64,000 nt of DNA from Aulosira sp. FACHB-615. GTDB taxonomy: Bacteria > Cyanobacteriota > Cyanobacteriia > Cyanobacteriales > Nostocaceae. A program made the translations under genes and the position numbers. Positions 37,239 through 45,269 of the stretch are shown here, in pieces. The notes under the pieces are model-generated. The model did no database searches. It was not told the DNA's origin and was given only the letters and a program-made list of their open reading frames with translations. The stretch covers positions 1 to 64,000 of the forward strand of contig NZ_JACJSE010000021.1 in the NCBI RefSeq assembly GCF_014698045.1, in the 5' to 3' direction. Position 1 is the stretch's first letter. Each line of letters starts with the position of its first letter.

Positions 37239-37494
37239 TTAATTTTTATCAAAGCCAAAGTTTTCTTACAAATTTCCTCTGAGAAATTTCAGGTAATTTA
37301 TTTGGATAAAGAAATTATATTTTTATACATATAGAGTAATTCTTATTAAAACTATAGGTCAATAGTATCTAAAATTAGCCAGTCCAAAACAAACTAAAAC
37401 ACTGAAATTATCAATGCGATCGCACTTCCAACATTGTGTAATATCAGATCAAGACAATTCTGGAATCTTATCGACCAGTGTTGAAGTTAATACT

Positions 37495-37578
37495 ATGTCT
37501 GTTATGTCCACAAGGGAGGGAATTGCTATGAACATAGCTATTGATGAAATAATCAATAGCATGGCAGAGATTACATAA
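37495..37578 (+). other. Short SD-preceded ORF in 37239-37882 gap
   Basis: A 27-codon frame (MSVMSTREGIAMNIAIDEII...), with AAGGGAGGG placed 8 bases before an internal ATG at 37528 that would give a 16-residue peptide. The strong ribosome site is notable, but the peptide has no match that I know and could be the remains of a gene. The rest of the 644-bp gap holds a weak hairpin (ACAGG...CCTGT-TTTC near 37620) and a G/C-rich ...GCTCCCC...GGGGGG... repeat near 37700. Confidence 0.25.
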
Positions 37579-37882
37579 GTAAGCATTGTGTGATACATAA
37601 ATAACGAGATCCTACTCAGCACAGGCTGACACCTGTTTTCTTTCAGAGGATGTTTTAAAAGTAGTTGGCTGTGTTTTGAAACGCTTGTTCATCCCCTCTA
37701 GCTCCCCTGAAAAAAGGGGGGAATTATGAGCGAAGCCCCTCCTTTTGAAGTGGACTTTTTGAGGAGTTTATAAAGGAAGAATAAAGTTTATAAAATCATA
37801 GTAAAGTACTTTTTAAACAACCTTTAACACTACTTTCAAGTCAGAAAAAATCGTATTTAGTAAAAATTTACACTTAAAAGCT

Positions 37883-39289
37883 ATGTATTTTGACTTAGAT
37901 GAGGCAGTTAAAATTGCTAATCAAGCAGTTTTTACTAAGTTCTGTAGAAAGTTAAGTGACATTGAAATCATTGTCCTTAAAGGAGCTTGGGAACGATACG
38001 CATACGATCAAATTGCAGCTAGACATCAGTATGCAACAAGCTATATTAGTCAAGATGTTGCACCAAAGCTCTGGAATTTGCTCACAGAAGCTCTGGGAGA
38101 AAAAGTCCGCAAAAGTAACTTTAAAGAAGCTTTGCAACGGAATTGGGATAATACATTTAACTCCCCATCTTACTTACAAATCCCAGAATCAATAACTCCT
38201 AAAAATATACAAGAAAATCACACTCACAAAGCAGCAAAACCAGCGACCTGCTTACGTCAAAGTCAACAAAATTTAGCTGTTCCAGAATTATATGTGGAGC
38301 GATTAGCAATTGAATTTCTCTGCTATGAAACTCTGTTACAACCTGGTTCTCTGATTCGGATTAAAGCACCTAAATTAATGGGTAAAACCTCCCTCATGGA
38401 ACGAGTGTTAGGTAAAGTGGCAAAAGAAAACTATCGGACGGCTAGTTTAAGTTTAGAGATGGCAGATCGGCAAACTCATCTGACTAACCTGAATAAATTT
38501 TTGCGTTGGTTTTGTCTCAATCTCAGCCGAGAACTCAAATTACCCAATCAGTTAGATCAGTATTGGGATGAAGAAGGTATGGGTGCTAAGGTAAGTTGCA
38601 CAACTTATTTAGAAGAATACCTCTTGCCTGCCAATGAAAGTCCCCTAGTTATCTACCTAGATGACGTGGATGCGCTTTTCCCTTATCCTGAAGTTTATGA
38701 AGACTTTTTTGGGTTGTTGCGTTCTTGGTATGAAAAAGCCAGAAGTCGTCCAAATTGGAAAAAGCTCCGGATAGCGATCGCTCATGCTACGGATGTTTAT
38801 ATTCGCTTGAATATTAATCAATCACCTTTTAATGTAGGATTACCCATTGAATTACCAGAACTAACTAGAGATCAGGCACAAGAATTTGCAGGGCAATATG
38901 GATTAGTTGGAGATGAACTATTAATAGAATCCTTAATGCAATTGGTAGGTGGTCATCCTTATCTGTTGCAGCAGGCATTTTCTCATCTCAAAACTTATCC
39001 CCATATCACCCTGGAACAATTATTAGCAGAGGCGGTAACAGATGCAGGTATTTATCGTCATCATTTGCGAGAATATTGGTTGAGTTTACAACATGAACCA
39101 AAACTCATGGCAGCATTTGAAAAAGTGGTTACTTCGACGAAACCAGTTAGATTGGAAACCATCTCAGCTTATCAATTGCAGAGTATGGGTTTGGTAAAGC
39201 TGGTAGGTAATGAAGTAGAGCCACGTTGTCAATTGTATCGTAGTTATTTTAGTGATGTGATTAGAAATTCTATCAAGTTGAACAACTAA
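37883..39289 (+). CDS. vMAP-type HTH plus AAA_35 ATPase
   Basis: A 468-residue protein. The N-terminal ~85 residues match the vWA-MoxR-associated-protein (vMAP) helix-turn-helix domain of cyanobacterial conflict/signalling proteins (LSDIEIIVLKGAW...YDQIAARHQYATSYISQDVAPKLWNLLTEALGEKV, given as landmarks). An AAA_35-type ATPase follows at about 140-400 (P-loop APKLMGKTSL near 160-170, Walker B LVIYLDDVDALF near 255), ending in a winged-helix-like segment. The domain type is known from the cyanobacterial STAND/AAA conflict systems described by Aravind and colleagues. Its partner gene is not evident. Confidence 0.85.
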   Translation: MYFDLDEAVKIANQAVFTKFCRKLSDIEIIVLKGAWERYAYDQIAARHQYATSYISQDVAPKLWNLLTEALGEKVRKSNFKEALQRNWDNTFNSPSYLQIPESITPKNIQENHTHKAAKPATCLRQSQQNLAVPELYVERLAIEFLCYETLLQPGSLIRIKAPKLMGKTSLMERVLGKVAKENYRTASLSLEMADRQTHLTNLNKFLRWFCLNLSRELKLPNQLDQYWDEEGMGAKVSCTTYLEEYLLPANESPLVIYLDDVDALFPYPEVYEDFFGLLRSWYEKARSRPNWKKLRIAIAHATDVYIRLNINQSPFNVGLPIELPELTRDQAQEFAGQYGLVGDELLIESLMQLVGGHPYLLQQAFSHLKTYPHITLEQLLAEAVTDAGIYRHHLREYWLSLQHEPKLMAAFEKVVTSTKPVRLETISAYQLQSMGLVKLVGNEVEPRCQLYRSYFSDVIRNSIKLNN

Positions 39290-39366
39290 TCTCCCTAAAT
39301 TTACCCCAATTGCTTCTCCTAATTGGAGACACTATGATAACAAACCTGGAAACCCTTATAACAAAA

Positions 39367-39879
39367 TTATAAAAAGTCATATTCTGCTGTCAGCTCATAC
39401 CTCCAGATAATTTTTTCTTCGTTCTGCTCAATCACAGCATGAACTTGATAAGGGCGAATCTTGATAGATTTTTCATTAGAATTTTCCATGTCTAGCCAAG
39501 CCATTTGCGCTGGCCGATTGCCCTCAATAGGAATGGCTGCAACATTGATTTTTGGCTGCTCATCAAGACCTAATGAAGCTGCAAATTGTACATATCTTCT
39601 CATTGGTTCTTGACATTCAATTTTATAATTAGCAGCGAAAGAAAAATCAGTCCTATTAATAACTTCTCGGCTAATTACCATCGATGGTATAACCTGATCA
39701 ATGGGCCAGTTTGAGGAATTACTGTAAGTATCTGGAGGTCTAAGAACACATCTCTTGGTTTTGTTAACTACCTCAATGAAATTCTTTTTAGGCGCAGCAT
39801 TAGCATGACCATAAAAACCACCAAAAGTAATGGTTACAGCTAATAACAAAGTAACGAAAATTTTAGCTAGAGATTTCAT
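39367..39879 (-). CDS. Exported protein, paralogue 1 of 3
   Basis: A 170-residue protein with a signal peptide (MKSLAKIFVTLLLAVTITFG, cleaved near ANAAP). The mature domain includes FIEVVNKTKRCVLRPP, SSNWPIDQVIP, FSFAANYKIECQ and WLDMEN..EKSIKIRPYQVHAVIEQ. It is the shortest of three tandem paralogues and lacks the extra N-terminal region of the other two. No family recognised. Its 200-bp upstream region is nearly identical to that of the third paralogue (41184). Confidence 0.7.
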   Translation of the reverse strand: MKSLAKIFVTLLLAVTITFGGFYGHANAAPKKNFIEVVNKTKRCVLRPPDTYSNSSNWPIDQVIPSMVISREVINRTDFSFAANYKIECQEPMRRYVQFAASLGLDEQPKINVAAIPIEGNRPAQMAWLDMENSNEKSIKIRPYQVHAVIEQNEEKIIWRYELTAEYDFL

Positions 39880-40249
39880 GGAATTAATATCCTCCCTGTC
39901 TTTATATACATTGAATTACGCTGGTATTTTTTTAATCTAAAAATTGCAGACATTTTGAATCTTGACACAAAATTTTACATCTTCATTAAGGTAAGTTTCA
40001 AAAGCGTAAAAGAGTCTACACAAAAAATGTCAGCTAATTTCAGGTCGCCTTAACAGCAATTACAAAACTGTGGCAGTAGGTAGATGTTGATATGTTGAAG
40101 TTTTTAGTTGAGGCAAAAGAGTTACATCATCAGCCAAATTTAATGTCTGACAAAATCTAATTTCTAGATAAAGAACGGCAATTCAACTAGAGTCTAAACT
40201 TCACAAAAAAGCGATTTCTGCATTGCCAGATTAGATCACGAAAGTAAAG

Positions 40250-40852
40250 CTATTTTTTATCTGTAACTTCATAGATCCAAATAAATGTTTGGTCTTTTTG
40301 TTTGATGACAGTATGAACTTTAAAAGGATAATTATCGATGGATTTTTCATTATAGTTTGTCATTTCATCCCAAACGATTTTTGCTGGCTGATTTCCATCT
40401 TGATTCAGGACGGCAATATTGCTTTTTTTCTGACCATCACTCCCTGATAAAGCTGAAAATTGTACATTTCTTTTTTCTGCATTTAATCCACAGTCAATTT
40501 GATAATTGGCTGCAAAAGAAAAAGTATCTTCATTAGATTTTTGACCAACTAACTGCAATGGAATAACATCACCAATAGGCCAATCTAAGGAATTATTGTA
40601 AACTCCTACACGTTTAAGGACACATTTAGTTTTGTTGGCGATCTCAAGCGCAGTTTTGTAGGTTAATGTATTCACTGGTATTTCTAAAGTTTCATTTGGC
40701 TGAATTGCGGGATGTAAATCACTAGATAAACTAACTTGAGCTTGGTCTAAAGCGATTGATTTAAGTGCAGCATTCGCATGAACATGAAAACCACTAAAGG
40801 CAATACTGATAGCGAGTAAAAAGGTCAGAAAAGTTTTAATTAGAGATTCCAT
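40250..40852 (-). CDS. Exported protein, paralogue 2 of 3
   Basis: A 200-residue secreted protein with the same design as its neighbours: a signal peptide (MESLIKTFLTFLLAISIAFS, ending at ANAAL), then a domain with ALEIANKTKCVLKRVGVYNNS, DWPIGDVIPL, FSFAANYQIDCG and WDEMTNYNEKSIDNYPFKVHTVIKQ. An ~37-residue insert after the signal peptide (NETLEIPVN) is shared in type with paralogue 3. No family recognised. Confidence 0.68.
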   Translation of the reverse strand: MESLIKTFLTFLLAISIAFSGFHVHANAALKSIALDQAQVSLSSDLHPAIQPNETLEIPVNTLTYKTALEIANKTKCVLKRVGVYNNSLDWPIGDVIPLQLVGQKSNEDTFSFAANYQIDCGLNAEKRNVQFSALSGSDGQKKSNIAVLNQDGNQPAKIVWDEMTNYNEKSIDNYPFKVHTVIKQKDQTFIWIYEVTDKK

Positions 40853-40904
40853 TATCTAGACATCCTTAGTTAAAATTAAGTGCTTTATTTCATCTCAATT
40901 GAAA

Positions 40905-40932
40905 TTAAAAAAAGGGGAAATAACTCCCCTTT
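40905..40932 (-). terminator. Terminator hairpin, minus direction
   Basis: AAAGGGGA-AATAAC-TCCCCTTT forms an 8-bp stem. Read on the minus strand it is followed by TTTTTT, giving a typical rho-independent terminator for the third exported-protein gene (41184-41843) transcribed towards it. The remaining 40853-41183 gap contains the dispersed repeat at its right end. Confidence 0.6.
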
Positions 40933-41096
40933 ACAGATAGATTCATCCTGATATATGAGGAAGTCTGTTAGCAACAAAGTCTATAATTTTGTTACTTGAA
41001 TTTCAGACAAACACATGATTAAGTTATCGTTATATCTGAGGTTAGCACGAACCGCAAAAAGATAATTATTGAGCTTTATCCTTGGGATTATCTATC

Positions 41097-41189
41097 TAGT
41101 ACAACAAGGCAAAAGTAAAAAGTCAAAAGGAAAAAGAAAGAATAGTGATACCACAAGCCTTTTAGCAATTCCTTATGGTCTGTTTATTT
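41097..41189. repeat. Dispersed 93-bp repeat, copy 2 (inverted relative to copy 1)
   Basis: The reverse complement of 531-623 with scattered mismatches. Its TAA supplies the stop codon of the neighbouring exported-protein gene (ends at 41184), so insertion probably reset the 3' end of that gene. The fragment at 60579-60616 similarly forms the end of another gene. Confidence 0.7.
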
Positions 41190-41843
41190 CAGCCCACCTG
41201 GAAATCTAGTTATTGACCACAGGTTCCGCACGTTATAGACCCAGATAACTGAGTCGCCTTTCTGTGCCATAAAAGCACGAGCTTGAAAAGGATCGTTGTT
41301 GAGATTTTTATCACTTGCATTATCCATTTCCTTCCAAGCGATTTTTGCTGGCTCATTACCAGTTTGATTAATTACTTTGAGGTGAATTTTTCTGGAACCT
41401 ATATAAGGCCATGAAGCAGCAAATTGTACATATTTTCCAGTGTCTCCAATTGCATAGTTAGCCGCAAAAGAAAAGCTACCACCAACAGAAGTACCACTAA
41501 ATTGTTCTCCGACTAAATGCAAGTCACTAACATCACCAACAGGCCAATTTGATGAATCGTTGTAAGTACCTACACGAATTAAAGGGTATTTAGTTTGGTT
41601 AGCCACCTCAATAACAAACTTTTGCGAATAGTGTACGAGGTTTATTATTTGGTCTATAGTTTGATTCGCATCTATGCTGACACTGATGGGGATGGGGGTT
41701 TTACGGTTCAGCTCTATATTTTCAGAGAGTTCATAGTCATCGTAATAAGGGTAAGACGCAGCATTAGCATGATCATAAAAACCACCAAAGGCAATGGTTA
41801 CAGCCACTAAAAAAGCAACAAAAATTTTAGCTAGAGATTTCAT
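41184..41843 (-). CDS. Exported protein, paralogue 3 of 3
   Basis: A 219-residue member of the same family: signal peptide MKSLAKIFVAFLVAVTIAFG ending at ANAAS, insert NIELNRKTPIPISVSIDANQ, core KFVIEVANQTKYPLIRVGTYNDS, SNWPVGDVS, SFSFAANYAIG and WKEMDNASDKNLNNDPFQARAFMAQ. Its C-terminal end (RNLWSITRFPGGLK) runs into a dispersed repeat that provides the stop codon, so its tail differs from the paralogues. It shares its upstream region with paralogue 1. Family unknown. Confidence 0.7.
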   Translation of the reverse strand: MKSLAKIFVAFLVAVTIAFGGFYDHANAASYPYYDDYELSENIELNRKTPIPISVSIDANQTIDQIINLVHYSQKFVIEVANQTKYPLIRVGTYNDSSNWPVGDVSDLHLVGEQFSGTSVGGSFSFAANYAIGDTGKYVQFAASWPYIGSRKIHLKVINQTGNEPAKIAWKEMDNASDKNLNNDPFQARAFMAQKGDSVIWVYNVRNLWSITRFPGGLK

Positions 41844-42050
41844 GGAATTAATATCCTCCGTGTCTTTATATACATGGAATTACGCTGGTATTTTTTAATC
41901 TAAAAATTGCAGACATTTTGAATGTTTACACGAAATTTTACATTTTTCGTTCAGGTAACTTTCAAAAGCGTAAAAGAGTCTACACAAAAAATTTCAGGTA
42001 GCCTTAACAGCGATTACAAAACTGTGGCAGTAGGTAGATTTTGATGTGTC
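41841..42050. repeat. Duplicated promoter region of the exported paralogues (with 39877-40095)
   Basis: About 210 bp upstream of paralogues 1 and 3 are nearly the same (TTAATATCCTCC at the ribosome site, ACGCTGGTATTTTTT, AATTGCAGACATTTTGAAT, AAAAGCGTAAAAGAGTCTACAC, AAAACTGTGGCAGTAGGTAGAT). This shows the pair arose by a duplication that copied gene and promoter together. Paralogue 2 does not share this leader. The copy upstream of paralogue 1 fills most of the 39880-40249 gap. Confidence 0.75.
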
Positions 42051-42199
42051 ATAAGTAGTTGCACAAAAAGGTAGGCAACAGGGAACGGGGAACAGCAAGA
42101 GAATGTGTGTAATTAATTTTGTGTTATTACTTAGCTTTGAATCAGATGAACAACACTTGCAATTCCATATTTCAAGTATGCTTGGCTTTTCAATTCAAT

Positions 42200-42350
42200 A
42201 ATTCAGTTAAATTCAGGACTCTGAAAATTCAGTTAAATTCAGGGAGACCAACACCTATAACCATGTAAAAATTAGCACTAAAATAGGTTTTAAGCATCTA
42301 TAAAATACTAATGTCTATTTAAGAACAATATGCGATCGCATCTTCAAAGG
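42200..42350 (+). pseudogene. Decayed remnant of an AAA_35 gene with its promoter
   Basis: The sequence up to ATG 42311 matches the region before the 902-residue AAA_35 gene at 47952 (paired AATTCAGTTAAATTCAGG boxes, TTAGC...GGTTTTAAGCATCTA, TAAAATAC, then the start). Right after the start codon it jumps to TTTAAGAACAATATGCGATCGCATC, which matches an internal stretch (HLRTIRDRI) of the 902- and 1930-residue genes. So this is a gene copy with most of its body deleted and an immediate stop. The remainder of 42351-42777 is a HIP1-rich, repeat-filled region without genes. Confidence 0.65.
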
Positions 42351-42445
42351 CAAACATTCAGGCGATCGCCCCAGTTGAATCAACAACAAAGCGATCGCAC
42401 TTCCACAACACAAAAAAAGGCGATCGCACCTTCCCCGACAAAAAA

Positions 42446-42590
42446 GCGATCGCCCATATTGTCGGGCGATCGCTATAAAACTTAGGGGTAGGTTAGCCAA
42501 GGGCATAAACCACCGAATTTAATGATGGGGGTGGTGCGTTACTTCGTTAACGCACCCTACAAGATCAGGCGATCGTACTGCAAGATCAAG
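42446..42590. repeat. HIP1-hairpin repeat, copy A
   Basis: It begins with a hairpin GCGATCGCCC-ATATTGTC-GGGCGATCGC (42446-42473), then ~115 bp shared with copy B at 44720-44863 (TATAAAACTTAGGGGTAGG, AACCCACCGAATTTAATGAT-like, GGTGCGTTA palindrome, AAGATCAGGCGATCGTACT). In copy B the 8-base loop is the reverse complement (GACAATAT), while the arms and flanks are in the same orientation. Confidence 0.7.
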
Positions 42591-42777
42591 TGATCGCACT
42601 AATTATAGTATAAAGCGATCACCCCTCAATTTCCCATCATCAAGGCGATCGCTCACCTGTAAATAAATCAAATAAAAAGCGATCGCACTCCAGCTTAAGG
42701 CATCGTAAACATCGCACTGACAATTGAGAGGGTGCGTTACATTGCATTAACGCACCGTACAAGCTCAGCGATCACAC

Positions 42778-43407
42778 TTATAGAGGAGTTATGCTCAAGT
42801 GTTCAGGTGATGATTGGACGCCTTTGGTCGAACCATTTTGAGCAGCAGCTTGGCTGTCATTAAGCGAGAGGACATGCAGTTCTTTCCCATCAGAGAACTT
42901 GAGCTTCGTGGTTTGTACATATGAGGAGACAGTTACAGGAATGAAACTTGTACCCTCGGCAATAAGTTGTCCTGTTACATGGAATTCTGATACTGATAGA
43001 TTGTAGACATTTTTAGTAAATTCCTCTTTCTTTTCATCATTTTCCACATTGAAAGATGCGCTTTTATCTTTGTAATGGTTATAATCACCACCTCCAAATA
43101 GTAAGCCAAACATCCCACTAAAAAGCCCCCCAGCCATACCAAACCCACCATAATTTTCTTCTAGTTTCTGTTGTTCTTCGTTAGAGAAAATACCCCACAC
43201 TCTTTCCTTAAAATAGTGGTATGACTCCTCTGAAATAGTTGATATTGTGAAATCAATGTTAACGTTGGCACGAGTCCCCTTCTGGACTACAACGTATACT
43301 CCGCTTGCTTGCCCATGACCAGTTGTTACGGTTCCACTGTCATAAGCTGCTCTTTCATCAACCGTGTTAGTCTGACTAGGAACTTGAATAATATTAAGAT
43401 TTGCCAT
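42778..43407 (-). CDS. Unknown protein with central glycine-rich hydrophobic segment
   Basis: A 209-residue protein, MANLNIIQVPSQTNTVDERA..., with a beta-rich N-terminal part, a central Gly/Met/Phe-rich segment (FGMAGGLFSGMFGLLFGGG, about 93-112) that could insert into membranes, and a beta-rich C-terminal part. It has no signal peptide. Its upstream region (43408-43548) resembles the leader of the 81-residue protein at 44923, each lying directly downstream of a TPR gene end. It may be cargo of a sigma-TPR module; a pore-forming or toxin-like role is only a guess. Confidence 0.62.
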   Translation of the reverse strand: MANLNIIQVPSQTNTVDERAAYDSGTVTTGHGQASGVYVVVQKGTRANVNIDFTISTISEESYHYFKERVWGIFSNEEQQKLEENYGGFGMAGGLFSGMFGLLFGGGDYNHYKDKSASFNVENDEKKEEFTKNVYNLSVSEFHVTGQLIAEGTSFIPVTVSSYVQTTKLKFSDGKELHVLSLNDSQAAAQNGSTKGVQSSPEHLSITPL

Positions 43408-43548
43408 TGGTTTTCCTTGTTGTGCTTCGTGAGATATGGATTCTTAGCAGAAGTGTGGGTTTTTTTCCATCTATTTATTAAACGTTTCCCCACCCCAATT
43501 TGTGACTTCTTCGAGTTACAGGCGTTTTTTCTCCCCTAAAATCCACCC

Positions 43549-43869
43549 TCAACCCCCCGAACCCTTCTTTCTCTTACCTTTCAGCCCCTGCAAAATCTTC
43601 TCAACCTCCCCACGAACCGGATACAATAACTGCTGACGCAAAGCACTTTCATAAGCCTGTATCGCCTCCAACCTATCCCCCAACCCCGCCAAAGCTCTCC
43701 CTAACCAGTAATCAGCCACAGCCGGGTTAAACGCTCTCAATTCCTGACACCCCTCACAAGCCGCTTCCCACCACCGCTTACTAGCCCCAACATCCCCCAA
43801 AGCTCGGTAACTCTCTCCTAGCCACACCGCAGCAGGTACAGATTGGGGATAACCCTCTCCTGGTAACAA
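43549..43869 (-). pseudogene. 3' fragment of the TPR gene (partial duplicate)
   Basis: The 106 codons match the last ~107 residues of the 555-residue TPR protein at 45270-46937 almost residue for residue (YPQSVPAAVWLGESYRALGDVGASKRWWEAA..., ADYWLGRALAGLGDRLEAI). No start region or upstream part is present. It is a truncated duplicate produced when the TPR-end plus downstream-gene unit was copied. Confidence 0.75.
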
Positions 43870-43875
43870 CTCCCA

Positions 43876-43932
43876 TCCTTATCTTTGAGCCGTTGCAAAA
43901 TCTTATCCACTTCCCCACGCGCCGGGTACAAC
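43876..43932 (-). pseudogene. Second, shorter TPR-gene 3' fragment
   Basis: About 57 bp match the last codons of the TPR gene once more (YPARGEVDKILQRLKD when read on the minus strand), directly abutting the longer fragment. It marks the break point where a third copy of the TPR end was lost and the PIN toxin-antitoxin pair came to lie. Confidence 0.55.
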
Positions 43933-43967
43933 CAAATAAAGCGTCGCCGAAACAGAAATTAGCAAGC

Positions 43968-44381
43968 TTATATCTGAGATAGCAATAACAACAATTCAGA
44001 TGCCCTGATGATGGAAATGCCTTCATAAGATCCTAATGATAAAAGATGTTTATCCCCTGTAACAATATGGCGGGCTTTTCCAGCGATCGCACACTCAATA
44101 ACCATGTCATCATCTGGATCATTAGGAACAGCTTTAAGCTTGCCAGAAATAGTTACCAAGCGAGAAAAATCTTCAATCTCTTGAATAGCTAATTGTGCCT
44201 TTTCTTGAGAGAATTTGAACTTAATTAACAGTTTTTCCGCAAATTCATCTAAAATTTCTCGACATAAAACTGATTCAACTTGTCCTATTTTAGCTAGAGC
44301 TAAACAGCGAAAAGGACTGCCTTTTTGGGAGAATAGGGCAGAAAGGAGAATATTAGTATCAAAAACAACTATATACTTCAC
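43968..44381 (-). CDS. PIN-domain toxin (VapC-like)
   Basis: A 137-residue PIN ribonuclease of the 'toxin component, PIN family' type. The acidic active-site pattern is present: VVFDTNILLSALFS (Asp8), EILDEFAEKL (Glu near 45), PDDDMVIECAIAGKARHIVTGDKHLL (Asp near 92 and 112). Its start overlaps the antitoxin stop by 1 bp. Confidence 0.88.
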   Translation of the reverse strand: MKYIVVFDTNILLSALFSQKGSPFRCLALAKIGQVESVLCREILDEFAEKLLIKFKFSQEKAQLAIQEIEDFSRLVTISGKLKAVPNDPDDDMVIECAIAGKARHIVTGDKHLLSLGSYEGISIIRASELLLLLSQI

Positions 44382-44620
44382 TAACCTTCGTGAACAACCT
44401 CATCAATAAAAGCTTCTCGCTCATCTTCCGTCATCTGCTCCCAATTATAACCCCGTTCCTGTGCTGCCATTTTAACCCGATCAAAGCCATATCCAGATAG
44501 ATTTTGCCATTGTTCCCACTGTTGAACCAACAAAAATCTAAAAATCTCCGCTTTTTGTTCTGCTGGTAACTGTTTCACCAATTCCACAGCTTGTTCATTT
44601 GTCAATGTCAATACAGGCAT
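44381..44620 (-). CDS. Antitoxin of PIN toxin pair
   Basis: A 79-residue protein, MPVLTLTNEQAVELVKQLPA..., ending EREAFIDEVVHEG. This is a typical small antitoxin of cyanobacterial PIN-family pairs, upstream of and overlapping the toxin gene. It presumably neutralises the toxin and autoregulates the operon. Confidence 0.8.
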   Translation of the reverse strand: MPVLTLTNEQAVELVKQLPAEQKAEIFRFLLVQQWEQWQNLSGYGFDRVKMAAQERGYNWEQMTEDEREAFIDEVVHEG

Positions 44621-44719
44621 TTTTTACTCACAAACTCTTGAATAGTTTATATTCCAGATAATTGGGGAGCTATCCCAAAAACGTACAATTCTAATACACT
44701 ATTTTAACTGTAAATAAAA

Positions 44720-44863
44720 GCGATCGCCCGACAATATGGGCGATCGCTATAAAACTTAGGGGTAGGTTAGCCAAGCGCATAACCCACCGAATTTAATGAT
44801 AGGGGTGGTGCGTTAATGAAGTAATGCACCTACAAGATCAGGCGATCGTACTCCAAGAACAAG
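44720..44863. repeat. HIP1-hairpin repeat, copy B
   Basis: A direct copy of 42446-42590 with the hairpin loop inverted: GCGATCGCCC-GACAATAT-GGGCGATCGC (44720-44747). The GGTGCGTTA palindrome within it is partly decayed (GGTGCGTTAATGAAGTAATGCACC). Confidence 0.7.
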
Positions 44864-44922
44864 GGATTCATGTTAACATTTCTTGGTGCAAGATGAGAGT
44901 TGAATAATTAGGAATTTAGATA

Positions 44923-45168
44923 TCAACCCACCCGGCTCCAAGAACTCCCATTGCTCCAGGTAATTGTGTTCCCATTCTGCGAGATAGTCCCACTGAACTG
45001 ATCGCCTCCACCGAAACTCATATTTACTCCATTGTTTGTGGCAACACCTGAAGAATAGTTCCAGTATGGATTTGTTTCAGTCCAATGAACCAATACTATA
45101 ATCCCATTTTGGATTACGTAAATGTCTTTGTTACCGTTATTGGCAGACCACTTACCTGTCAGTGTCAT
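44923..45168 (-). CDS. Small beta-rich protein downstream of TPR gene
   Basis: An 81-residue protein, MTLTGKWSANNGNKDIYVIQ... ending GTISQNGNTITWSNGSSWSRVG. It has a repeating G-x-W...I...G...W pattern suggesting a small beta-barrel or beta-sandwich. Gly, Asn, Ser and Trp rich; no signal peptide. It is the downstream gene of the sigma-TPR operon, ~100 bp after the TPR gene. I do not recognise the family with certainty. Confidence 0.65.
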   Translation of the reverse strand: MTLTGKWSANNGNKDIYVIQNGIIVLVHWTETNPYWNYSSGVATNNGVNMSFGGGDQFSGTISQNGNTITWSNGSSWSRVG

Positions 45169-45269
45169 ATTTTTCCTTTTGAATTAGGTTTTCAACTATT
45201 TAGACGTTTCTCAACCCCAATTCGTGAATTTTTTGAGTTAGAGGCAATTTTTTTCCTAAAAATCTACCA

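Noticed and set aside
42315..42506. 63-codon minus-strand ORF
   Set aside because: It consists of HIP1 palindromes and repeats read as codons (RSL..R, CDRLF), so it is not a gene.
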